From an uncultured Bacilli bacterium (GTDB lineage Bacteria > Bacillota_I > Bacilli_A > RF39 > UBA660), in the NCBI GenBank assembly GCA_947589675.1, contig CANQCI010000009.1, forward strand, positions 1 through 47,287: a DNA stretch of 47,287 nucleotides, written 5' to 3'. This document shows positions 25,160 through 33,451 of this stretch, piece by piece (position 1 is the first letter of the stretch; the number at the start of each line of letters is the position of its first letter). The notes under the pieces are model-generated. The model was not told where the DNA came from and searched no databases. It saw nothing but the letters and a program-made list of their open reading frames with translations. Both the position numbers and the translations under genes were made by a program.

Positions 25160-27409
25160 CTAGTCATCATCACCAAAAAAGTCATCAAAAAATTCATCAT
25201 CCGTAATTACATTTTCATTAACAATAATACTATCAGCATCAACATTAATTTTAGTTTTTTCTGGTTGTTTTTCTTCATTTATCACTGGAGGTATTTCTTC
25301 TTCCTTCTTTATTTTTTCGACTGGTTTGATAATTTCTTCCTTAATTACTGGTAAATCTTTTTCTTCATTAAGAATTGATACCAAAGGTTCAAGAGGTTCT
25401 TTTTCAAGCGGTTCTTCTTTAATTTTCTCATTTTTCTTTTTTTCTTCTTCATCTAAATTCTTAAATTTTTCATCTAAGTCTTTTAGCATAGCATCAATAT
25501 CTAAAGAATCTAGGGAATTATTGCTGGCAAAATTAGAAGGACTAGAACCTTGATTACTTGGAAAATCAAAAGGTGATGAACCAAAGCCTCCCGGAGATGC
25601 AAAAGGCGAAAATGGATTCATCATTCCCGTTCCCATCATAGCTGGATTCATTCCCATTGAATCTTTCATACCATTATTCATTTCAGCCATTTTTTTACTT
25701 TTTTCTTCGGTAACAAATTTCTTAATATCAAAATGTTTAACTGGTTGTTTTTCTCGATGGGGATAAGTAGCCTCAACCCGAGCAATTCCCCAGTTCATTT
25801 CAAAATCAGGCGTTAATTTAGTACGAAAAGGATTAGTCCGCAATCTGATTATAATTGCTTCAAACAATTTCATTTTTTGTAAATCAGAAATAGAAATCAA
25901 TGGGCGTGTGGCATTTTTATCTTTTTCATCAGTAATTTTAACTTCCCCACACATTTTACTTATTTCTTCTAAGGCTTTAATTTCCGTACTAATTAAATAA
26001 ACTAAATTCCCACAGTTGCCCTTAATTACTTCGGCAACTTCACTACCATAGACATCATTTAATTGAGCAAAGTTTTGAATAATAAAGGTAAATCTTATAT
26101 CCCGACTTCGAGCCGCGGAAACCATTGAATCAACATCATTTAAAGGGGGCATATTGGCAAACTCATCAAGGATAAAATTGGTTCGATAAGGAAGTTTACC
26201 TCCATTAGCTTGAGCAACATCAATTAAGGTTTCATAACATTGTTTGATAAAAATAGTAAGCAAGCTATGATAGGTTTTCTTTTCATCATGAATAATCATG
26301 AAAACCGCTGTTTTTCCTTTACCAATATCCCGCATATCAAAATCACTATAGGATAACATTTCACTTAAATTTTCTTGCGTTGAAAATTTCCGAATTTTTT
26401 GTCTAAAGGTTGATAAAATACCACCTTTAGTATCATTTGGAGCATTAAAAGTATTTGAGGCAAAAATATAAGCTGGGGACTCTGGTCCTTTTAAATTAAA
26501 ATATTCTTTTATATAATTACTTGTAGCATATCTTTCTTCCCCAATAGTACTCATTAAATTAATACTATTGATATTTACTTCCCGTTCTTCACCATCCATG
26601 AAAAGACCTAAAGCTAAGCCAGAAAAATAATCAGCCGCACTCTTTTCCCAGAAAGGATCGTTCTTATTAGATGGATCATACAAAATATTTAAAGCTACGT
26701 CATCAAGTAATTCGGTAGCCTTATCAACATTACCATTTTTATAATATATATAAGGTAAAGTTAAAGGATTCCAAGCATTACCACTTTGGGGATCACGGAA
26801 ATTCAATACAATTATTTTATAACCTCTTTGTTTTAAATATTCTGCTCCATATTTATAAAGTTCACCTTTAGGGTCGGTAATAATCATACTTTCCCCTTTT
26901 TTAGCTAATAAATTAACCATAGGATTAACAATTGTTTGCGATTTCCCAGAACCAGTAGACCCAATAACTAAATTGTGATATTCACCATTATCAACCCAAA
27001 TTTCTTTTCCATTATTTATAAGGGGAATCCCTGCGGCATCAACATCATTATCTTGGGGATAAACTTTAACCACACTATTTGAATCTTTAATTTCTTTTTC
27101 TTTAGCCCACCGAGAATAACCATCACTTGATTTTTCTTTAAATTTTAAGCCAATCCCAAAACTATCTTTATCTCGGGAAAAAATATAACTAGAAACACTA
27201 GAAAATATAACTACTAAAACCCCAATAAATGTAAATAAAGTTAAAGGTAAGTATTTAAAAGAAAAAGCTGGAAAGGGATTAAGCCCATAAAAAACACCTT
27301 CATTTATAAAGGAAGTAAAATTTAAAACAGCAATTGCACACAAATATAATAACAAAATACTATATAAACAAAATAATAAAAAATCTTTTGGCTCAACTTT
27401 GAATTTCAC
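25160..27409 (-). CDS. VirD4/TraG-type type IV coupling ATPase
   Basis: About 749 residues from a GTG start, chosen because GAGGAGG precedes it at good spacing. Two N-terminal membrane helices (about 12-35 and 55-75) are followed by the coupling-protein ATPase. Walker A is GSTGSGKS (150-157), Walker B is FILDEFAN, and FTFIIQNFAQL follows. The C-terminal 170 residues are Gly/Met/Pro-rich, then Glu/Lys-rich, and end in a strongly acidic tail (DDEFFDDFFGDDD). VirD4 proteins gather substrates and feed them to the secretion channel. It closes the T4SS gene set but has its own promoter, and the tail is unusual. A decayed paralogue lies at 41926-42834. Confidence 0.93.
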   Translation of the reverse strand: MKFKVEPKDFLLFCLYSILLLYLCAIAVLNFTSFINEGVFYGLNPFPAFSFKYLPLTLFTFIGVLVVIFSSVSSYIFSRDKDSFGIGLKFKEKSSDGYSRWAKEKEIKDSNSVVKVYPQDNDVDAAGIPLINNGKEIWVDNGEYHNLVIGSTGSGKSQTIVNPMVNLLAKKGESMIITDPKGELYKYGAEYLKQRGYKIIVLNFRDPQSGNAWNPLTLPYIYYKNGNVDKATELLDDVALNILYDPSNKNDPFWEKSAADYFSGLALGLFMDGEEREVNINSINLMSTIGEERYATSNYIKEYFNLKGPESPAYIFASNTFNAPNDTKGGILSTFRQKIRKFSTQENLSEMLSYSDFDMRDIGKGKTAVFMIIHDEKKTYHSLLTIFIKQCYETLIDVAQANGGKLPYRTNFILDEFANMPPLNDVDSMVSAARSRDIRFTFIIQNFAQLNDVYGSEVAEVIKGNCGNLVYLISTEIKALEEISKMCGEVKITDEKDKNATRPLISISDLQKMKLFEAIIIRLRTNPFRTKLTPDFEMNWGIARVEATYPHREKQPVKHFDIKKFVTEEKSKKMAEMNNGMKDSMGMNPAMMGTGMMNPFSPFASPGGFGSSPFDFPSNQGSSPSNFASNNSLDSLDIDAMLKDLDEKFKNLDEEEKKKNEKIKEEPLEKEPLEPLVSILNEEKDLPVIKEEIIKPVEKIKKEEEIPPVINEEKQPEKTKINVDADSIIVNENVITDDEFFDDFFGDDD

Positions 27410-27437
27410 AACTAGTCCTCCTCGTATATCAAAATAT

Positions 27438-27466
27438 ATTATACTATAAATAATTGTTAATATCAA
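27438..27466 (-). promoter_or_regulatory. Separate promoter for virD4
   Basis: On the minus strand, TTGATA (27466-27461), 17 bases, TATAAT (27443-27438), about 29 bases ahead of the GTG start. A terminator-like hairpin lies upstream. Confidence 0.7.
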
Positions 27467-27508
27467 AAACTTTTTATTGACATTTGCTATTTTTTGTGAA
27501 ATAAAGAA

Positions 27509-27543
27509 AAAGAAAGTTAAAACTTAATTTTTCCACTTTCTTT
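27509..27543 (-). terminator. Hairpin after the lipoprotein gene
   Basis: On the minus strand AAAGAAAGT (27543-27535) pairs with ACTTTCTTT (27517-27509), then T-rich sequence. It overlaps the lipoprotein stop codon. It probably ends or attenuates the upstream T4SS transcript. Confidence 0.55.
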
Positions 27544-28246
27544 ATTCCTCTTTTTCTTTATTATAATTTCCTTTTTTTAAATAAGATACAACTATAATAA
27601 CAATAATTAAAATAATAAAGGCTAATATAAATATTAAATATTTATTTTTTTCAATAACCGGATTTGTAGGATTATTATTGCTACTATTTTGAGTTTGTTG
27701 ATTCTCTTTTTTTAATTTAAATGTTACTTGAATATTTTTATCATGATAGTTATCTCGATTTACATGCCAAGCATAGGTATTACCATTAGTCATATCAGCA
27801 TTAGTATTTTTAATTTCATAAAAATCATTATTAAAAGTTAAATTAATCGTAACATCATCTACTAAAGTATAATAATCTAAACAGGAAAAGTAACTAGAAG
27901 TATTTAATAAATATTCTCCATTATATACTTTATCAATTGTAAAACTATCTAAACAGGTATTGGCAATTGTCGAGTTACTAAATTGGGAAAAGGGAAATTG
28001 AAAATTATAACTTACTTCATCACCATTTGCTTGCATATTATAATAATTTATTCCCTCAATCTTAATGTTTTCTTCACTAGCTCCTTGGTCAGTTATATAA
28101 GCTGGTGTATAAATCGGGGTATATTCCGAACCTTTAGTAAGCATCGTCTCTATAACTTTATCATCATCAAAATAAGCATTATATTGGACTGTACAACCAC
28201 TTAATAGGAAAATAATGCCAATTAATATTATCAATTTACCCTTCAT
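27542..28246 (-). CDS. T4SS-linked lipoprotein with C-terminal membrane anchor
   Basis: The 234-residue protein begins with a lipoprotein signal peptide ending LLSGC, so Cys18 is the likely lipidated residue. About 170 external residues include several Cys, Tyr and Asn; a low-complexity Asn/Gln stretch and one C-terminal transmembrane helix with a basic cytoplasmic end follow. It is anchored at both ends. It lies ten bases after the wall-enzyme gene and ahead of virD4. Staphylococcal conjugation clusters also have a lipoprotein near this position (as I recall, TraH of pSK41), but homology is unproven. Confidence 0.78.
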   Translation of the reverse strand: MKGKLIILIGIIFLLSGCTVQYNAYFDDDKVIETMLTKGSEYTPIYTPAYITDQGASEENIKIEGINYYNMQANGDEVSYNFQFPFSQFSNSTIANTCLDSFTIDKVYNGEYLLNTSSYFSCLDYYTLVDDVTINLTFNNDFYEIKNTNADMTNGNTYAWHVNRDNYHDKNIQVTFKLKKENQQTQNSSNNNPTNPVIEKNKYLIFILAFIILIIVIIVVSYLKKGNYNKEKEE

Positions 28247-28256
28247 TCTTTCGCTC

Positions 28257-30770
28257 CTAACTTGTTAAAGTATTTACAATATAGTTGTAAATATCTCCAT
28301 AAGTTTTCATATTATAATGAATACCATCTTTAGCTATACTATAATTTATTTTATCATATGTATCCAAATACCGAATATTACTTTTGCCACTGCTATTAAT
28401 TAATTCTATCACCCGATTATTATAAGCTTTAATGGCATCGATTGATACACTAGCTCCTTCATTAACCGGATTAACAGAAACAATATAGAAAGTTTTAGAT
28501 GGATTTGCATCGGCAACTTTTTTAAATTCTTCAAAATATTTATCCGCTACAATTATAGCTCCATCGGTACTTTGACCAACTAAATCATTAACTCCCATCA
28601 AAATAAGAATCGTGTTTTTACTAGTTGTATTAATTTGATTTATTTGCTTAGTAAACCATGAATAACTAGCTCCAACCTTGGCAACACAAGAATTAGTATT
28701 ACAAGAGTTAGTCTTTTCACAAAATTGAGCTGCGGTACATACCCCGACAGTTCGGCTATCACCCACAAAATATAAATCATTTTTCGTAATAATTCGATCT
28801 TTAGTTGGCTCGGCATTATTTTGACTAGGCATGGTCGATGGTCCTGTATAACCATCTAAATAACCATTTCGATAAGTTGTCACAAACTCTTCCATAGAAG
28901 CAAAATTATGTTTATGTTGAGCATACCAATTAGTCATATCAACGACTTTATTACTACTGCTATTAAAGTCAACCGTACTTATTTTGGTACCTTGACTACC
29001 GGATGAAGCATGAGCTACATAATATTTTTTAGCGTTATCATCAACCCCCACAATAAACATGATGTGTCCCTCTTTCCACATTAAGTCGCCAGGATTACCC
29101 ACTCGTGTTCCATTTAAACTTTTTTGAGTACCAATTTGTCCAAAGGCATTAGCACCTAAAACAGAGACATCAAAACCTGCATTGTGTAACACCCAAGCAA
29201 CAAAGCCTGAACAATCTGGTCCATATTTTAAATATGAATAACTCCCATAATGAAATGTCCCATCACTACGATTAGAAATTCTTGTTCCCCATTCTGGGTC
29301 AACCCCATAAAAAGACGTTGCTAAATGATTTAAATTTTGCCCGCTTGCTAAACTTGGAATAGTCCCTCCATGTTGACCGCTCATTGTGTAAGGAATACGC
29401 ACATGGTAGTTTTGATATAATCCCCCAACTAAAGAGACAGCTGCGGCAATAGCTCCTTCCCTTGTTCCATAACCAGCACTAGCGATATTTTCCAAGATAT
29501 ATTCATTAAATTCTTGAACTGATGTATTCTTATTTTGCAAGAAAGTTCTTAAATTAGTACTAATAATATCATTTGTTCCATTACTGGTTTCCGTTGTATA
29601 ATTTAAAGTAATATTACTTGTGAAATTAACATTTTCATAAATAGAATAAATAGTAACATTATCTAAATAAAAATTAATTAATTGATTAAAATCATAATTT
29701 TCTTGTGTTGCTAAATAATAAGCACCATATTGGGAAATTCCATAACCATGATTGTTATAACACATCTTACCAACTGATATACTTTTATTAATATATGACA
29801 TTAAACCACTTTTAGTCTGAGCCCAACTCTTAGGGATTTTTTGGATTCTTTCCACCCCATTGTCAGCACTTCCATAGCCAATATGATAATAATCATTATC
29901 TTGTCCCCGATAACAAGCAGCATCATAATGCACAGTCATAAGTTCATTATTTCGTCCAATAACTAAGCCATAAGTAGCATCAGCTGCTTGCCTAATAGGA
30001 CTTGATTCACTAGTTACTTTAGCCAGAGTTTCTTTATCAAAGGTAAAAGCCTGCCGACGAGCTGAACCCTCGATTGTACATGAAGATTTATCAATTGATT
30101 TAAGCCCAAAACTACGGGCAGCTACACTAAATAATTTTAATACATCTGGAGCATCACTAAAGCCACCAACCTCAGCTGCTACTACCCCAGGAATATATTC
30201 TGTTTCAAAATCTAACTCAGCTGTATAGGTTCCTGTTTTAGGATTATAAACTTTTACCTTTTCGCAAAAATCACCAATATTTAAATAAGTATAACCACTT
30301 AACCCTAATTGGGTATTACCAAATTCAAATGGATCACTATTACTTTCATTTAAAAATAAAGCAAAAACAATCAATATTAATAATATAACTGGTAAAAACG
30401 GTAACAAAAAAGATAATTTAAAAACAAATTTAGCTTTTTTTATTTCCTTTAACTTTTTATAACGACTTTTTAGTTCTTTCTCAGCTTGTTGTTTTTTATT
30501 TTGTTTATTAATTCGATTTTGTAAATTAATCAATTTATTATTTTTTTGTGTCTCTTCTTCTTGCATTTTAGCTAGAGCTTTGTTATTTTCCGATTTTTCT
30601 TCTAACTGATTGTCATTGTTTTCCTTTTCTTCTTTTTCATTATCATTAGTCATGGAAAAATTTCCTAATCTTCGATTTATTCGTTCATTAGGATCATAAA
30701 GCAATTTATTTTTTTTATTATTTAATAAATTATTTCTTGGTACTTTATTATTTTTTTCCACATCTAACAC
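28257..30770 (-). CDS. Three-domain cell-wall enzyme of the T4SS: SpoIID + NlpC/P60 + SGNH
   Basis: The 837-residue protein has a charged cytoplasmic N-terminus (1-115, coiled-coil-like) and one membrane helix (about 118-141). Three external domains follow. Residues 170-380 are SpoIID-like: YIPGVVAAEVGGF with E200, then HGYGISQYGAYYLA. SpoIID is a lytic transglycosylase. Residues 430-620 are NlpC/P60-like with Cys520 in YGPDCSGFVAW, His569 in GHIMFIVG and His587. Residues 665-837 are an SGNH hydrolase with GDS (670-672), GVND (726-729) and D815-x-x-H818. It occupies the VirB1/TraG slot and could open glycan, peptide and acetyl bonds. It starts eight bases after virB4. Confidence 0.88.
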   Translation of the reverse strand: MLDVEKNNKVPRNNLLNNKKNKLLYDPNERINRRLGNFSMTNDNEKEEKENNDNQLEEKSENNKALAKMQEEETQKNNKLINLQNRINKQNKKQQAEKELKSRYKKLKEIKKAKFVFKLSFLLPFLPVILLILIVFALFLNESNSDPFEFGNTQLGLSGYTYLNIGDFCEKVKVYNPKTGTYTAELDFETEYIPGVVAAEVGGFSDAPDVLKLFSVAARSFGLKSIDKSSCTIEGSARRQAFTFDKETLAKVTSESSPIRQAADATYGLVIGRNNELMTVHYDAACYRGQDNDYYHIGYGSADNGVERIQKIPKSWAQTKSGLMSYINKSISVGKMCYNNHGYGISQYGAYYLATQENYDFNQLINFYLDNVTIYSIYENVNFTSNITLNYTTETSNGTNDIISTNLRTFLQNKNTSVQEFNEYILENIASAGYGTREGAIAAAVSLVGGLYQNYHVRIPYTMSGQHGGTIPSLASGQNLNHLATSFYGVDPEWGTRISNRSDGTFHYGSYSYLKYGPDCSGFVAWVLHNAGFDVSVLGANAFGQIGTQKSLNGTRVGNPGDLMWKEGHIMFIVGVDDNAKKYYVAHASSGSQGTKISTVDFNSSSNKVVDMTNWYAQHKHNFASMEEFVTTYRNGYLDGYTGPSTMPSQNNAEPTKDRIITKNDLYFVGDSRTVGVCTAAQFCEKTNSCNTNSCVAKVGASYSWFTKQINQINTTSKNTILILMGVNDLVGQSTDGAIIVADKYFEEFKKVADANPSKTFYIVSVNPVNEGASVSIDAIKAYNNRVIELINSSGKSNIRYLDTYDKINYSIAKDGIHYNMKTYGDIYNYIVNTLTS

Positions 30771-30778
30771 CTAATTTT

Positions 30779-32563
30779 CTATAGACCACCGCCAACCCCA
30801 AATGAGTCTAATTCTTCTTGGGTAACAACAATTTGAATTTGCATTCTTCTATTACCACAAATAAATAAGGCATAACCTTGATTATAATATTTAATACTTT
30901 CTTTTTCATTTTCATTTAAATCAATTAATTTTGCTAAATCTTCAACCGCTTGTTTCCGTAAATTCATAACTAGATAATAAGCCGCATTATCAAATATAGC
31001 TTTGCCATGGGTGATAATATTTGGAGCAGCGAAATCAGTAGGTTGTTGCGTAATGATAATTGTTCCCGTGTTATATTTTCGACTTCTTCTTTGGATTTGG
31101 GCTAAAAACTCAGCCCCTAATTCATTATGATTTGATAATAAAACATGGGCTTCATCAACCATCATAACTGTATTAATTTCTTTATCTAAGCATAGACCCC
31201 AAGCATACTTTAAAACATTGAAAAATAAAGCATTTTTAATATTATCATCACTATTCATTAATTCTTTAATATTAAAAACAATAAAATCACTATTAATTTT
31301 TAACGTTGTATGTCCGGTAAAATAATAACGTAATTCTTTTACTAAAGGTCTTATTTTTAATTCTAGCCTTTCCATGACATCTCGTTCATGGGTAGCATCA
31401 GTCATTGATAAAAGTCTTCCTTTAATCGTCGCATAGACATCATCAAAGGTTGGATAATCAGCGCTAGTTAAAGTAGTATAATCCGTATTATAATCTATCT
31501 TATAACGTTTATAAGTATCTTGAACTACTTCACTAAACATCGTTAACACATCATCTTCAATACTTGGCGAATAATATTTCATAAAAGCTTTTAATTGTTG
31601 CAAAGTTCTTGTTAAAACGGTATAACCTAAACCCTCAGCTATTTCTTCTTCATCGGCATCGATAACAATCTCTAAGGGATTAATCATCCCAAATTCGCCA
31701 CCTTTACCCAAATCAAGGAAATCTCCACCTAGACTAAAAGCCATATCTTGAAGCTCTCCTTCGGGATCGACACAAACCACTTTTAAACCATTACGAATAT
31801 GGGTTCGAAGCAAGAGTTTAGCAGCTGTTGATTTCCCACTTCCGGAAGTTCCCAGTAAAATAATGTTTGCATTATTCCGATTATTTTCTTTTTTAATTTG
31901 ATATAAAAATTGATTAAATAAAATTACCCCGCCGGAAAAGTCTACGCCAAATAAAGTCGATGCTCCAGGATCTTTAATACTATCAAAGATGAAAGGATAC
32001 ATTGCCGATACGGTAACAGATGGAATTGGGGTTCCAATTCTTTGTTCAATATCTTGGGGTGGGAATATTGGTAAAATAGATTTTAGTACTTTTTCTTGTT
32101 CAAACATTAAAGCAATAGCCCGCATCCCCAAGGCATCAAGATAACTCCGAGTTTGAATTTTTCTTAATTCCAACTCTTCCTTGGAATCAGCAACAATCAT
32201 TAAATGCATTTGAAAATCAAATATCCGAGCTTGCGTTGAAGCTAACATTTGAATAAATTGTTCTAGCGATTCATAGTCTTGTCTTATTTTTTCTTGCATT
32301 GTTTGATCACGTTCTGTTTGATAACGAGTCTTTAAATCAGCTATTTCTTTATTTAACATTTTTTGTAAAATAGCAAAAGGAATCGGAATATGCTTAATAG
32401 CTACCTTTACTCCTTTAATACTAGTTAAATCAGACAAATAGCCTGGATAAATATTCCTTGGATATGACACCACTGTTAAAATAGTAGCATATTTTCCACT
32501 TATCAAAAATTCTGTCGGTTTAAATTCTATCCCTTTTGGGGCAATTTCACTTTTCAATGCCAT
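30779..32563 (-). CDS. VirB4-type secretion ATPase (main part)
   Basis: The 594-residue protein matches the body of VirB4/TraE ATPases: a substrate-binding N-terminal region and then the RecA-like motor. Walker A is GTSGSGKS (238-245), Walker B is VMMVDEAH, and IIITQQPTDF comes close to the C-terminus. VirB4 powers pilus assembly and export at the inner face of the membrane. The usual first 150-200 residues are absent here and encoded by the gene just upstream; its stop codon and this ATG are one base apart, under a GGAGGTG site. The pair would total about 782 residues, normal for VirB4. Confidence 0.93.
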   Translation of the reverse strand: MALKSEIAPKGIEFKPTEFLISGKYATILTVVSYPRNIYPGYLSDLTSIKGVKVAIKHIPIPFAILQKMLNKEIADLKTRYQTERDQTMQEKIRQDYESLEQFIQMLASTQARIFDFQMHLMIVADSKEELELRKIQTRSYLDALGMRAIALMFEQEKVLKSILPIFPPQDIEQRIGTPIPSVTVSAMYPFIFDSIKDPGASTLFGVDFSGGVILFNQFLYQIKKENNRNNANIILLGTSGSGKSTAAKLLLRTHIRNGLKVVCVDPEGELQDMAFSLGGDFLDLGKGGEFGMINPLEIVIDADEEEIAEGLGYTVLTRTLQQLKAFMKYYSPSIEDDVLTMFSEVVQDTYKRYKIDYNTDYTTLTSADYPTFDDVYATIKGRLLSMTDATHERDVMERLELKIRPLVKELRYYFTGHTTLKINSDFIVFNIKELMNSDDNIKNALFFNVLKYAWGLCLDKEINTVMMVDEAHVLLSNHNELGAEFLAQIQRRSRKYNTGTIIITQQPTDFAAPNIITHGKAIFDNAAYYLVMNLRKQAVEDLAKLIDLNENEKESIKYYNQGYALFICGNRRMQIQIVVTQEELDSFGVGGGL

Positions 32564-32564
32564 A

Positions 32565-33131
32565 TTACATTACACCTCCAAAAGTTATTTGTTCTCCCCC
32601 ATTTAAAAAGTTATCAAGAATCATTCGCAAATCATTATTTGATGTTTGGGTTGATTGAAGACCCGCAGTGGCTAAACCACTTATTAAACCATGCAATTTT
32701 TTTTGAACAAGTTCCATTCTTTTTTCTTTAAATAAAATATAGTATTCTGTATCAACTACATTGTATTCCGCACTCATAAACATATTAGCTTTATTAATAT
32801 CTTGCATAATAAGTTTACGAATAGCTCCTTCTTGAGCATTATTATACATTAATTGTAATTGAGATAAATAAACATCAATATCAACTGGACGATCAGCAAT
32901 AAGAAGCCAAAAATCATAGTCTATTGAGTTATATAAATTCCGCAGATTATAAATTGTGGCATTTTGGGAGCCTTCATCTAAAATGAAAATATTTTTAGGC
33001 ATTATCTTAACACCCGTTACAAAATAACCATTATCAAGTTGTATCATCCCATTTAAAATTTGCTTAATTGGTAACCAATCTTCCGTATAATTGCCACTGG
33101 GAATTTTGGCATTACTATTCAGTTTCGTCAT
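32565..33131 (-). CDS. VirB4 N-terminal-domain protein (split VirB4)
   Basis: The 188-residue protein has WLPIKQILNGMIQLDNGYFVTGVKI near its start, the kind of opening seen in Gram-positive VirB4/TraE proteins and in their small TrsD/TraD-like partners. It lacks ATPase motifs. It overlaps the prgI gene upstream by 17 bases and ends one base before the virB4 ATG. No frameshift fusing the two is apparent, and each has its own start and ribosome site. It is more likely a stable split than a mutation. It probably binds VirB4 and PrgI at the membrane. Confidence 0.75.
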   Translation of the reverse strand: MTKLNSNAKIPSGNYTEDWLPIKQILNGMIQLDNGYFVTGVKIMPKNIFILDEGSQNATIYNLRNLYNSIDYDFWLLIADRPVDIDVYLSQLQLMYNNAQEGAIRKLIMQDINKANMFMSAEYNVVDTEYYILFKEKRMELVQKKLHGLISGLATAGLQSTQTSNNDLRMILDNFLNGGEQITFGGVM

Positions 33132-33426
33132 TATAAATACACCATCCTCTCCAACGATATCTTTTCGGATTTAATATATAAGTTACTATATTGGTAATTA
33201 ACTGTAATACATTATGATAATACAAAACCGGTGTTACCAAAAAGCCAGTTATCAAAGCTGGTAATAAAATTATAATTAGTTCCCCCATTGAAGCATTCTG
33301 AAATATTATCAACATTAGTATTGTTATACTACATCCACTTCCAAATAACGCTAAATCAATGGGAGTAAAAAAGCCTAGTATCAATTGTGATTTTTTCGTA
33401 TTAGCTGGTATTAAATATCGATTCAT
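33115..33426 (-). CDS. PrgI-family (VirB3-like) membrane protein
   Basis: The 103-residue protein begins MNRYLIPANTKKSQLILGFF, has two adjacent membrane helices (about 20-72), and ends with a segment rich in Arg and Trp (NPKRYRWRGW). This is the PrgI pattern found before virB4 in Gram-positive conjugative elements, where it takes the place of VirB3. It overlaps the next gene by 17 bases. Confidence 0.85.
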   Translation of the reverse strand: MNRYLIPANTKKSQLILGFFTPIDLALFGSGCSITILMLIIFQNASMGELIIILLPALITGFLVTPVLYYHNVLQLITNIVTYILNPKRYRWRGWCIYNDETE

Positions 33427-33451
33427 TCCCTATTATCCTTCTTTCTTTGCA

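Noticed and set aside
30779-33131. Split VirB4 as a sequencing frameshift
   Set aside because: Both parts have complete ends, a stop and a start one base apart, and a good ribosome site at the junction; a simple indel would not produce this.
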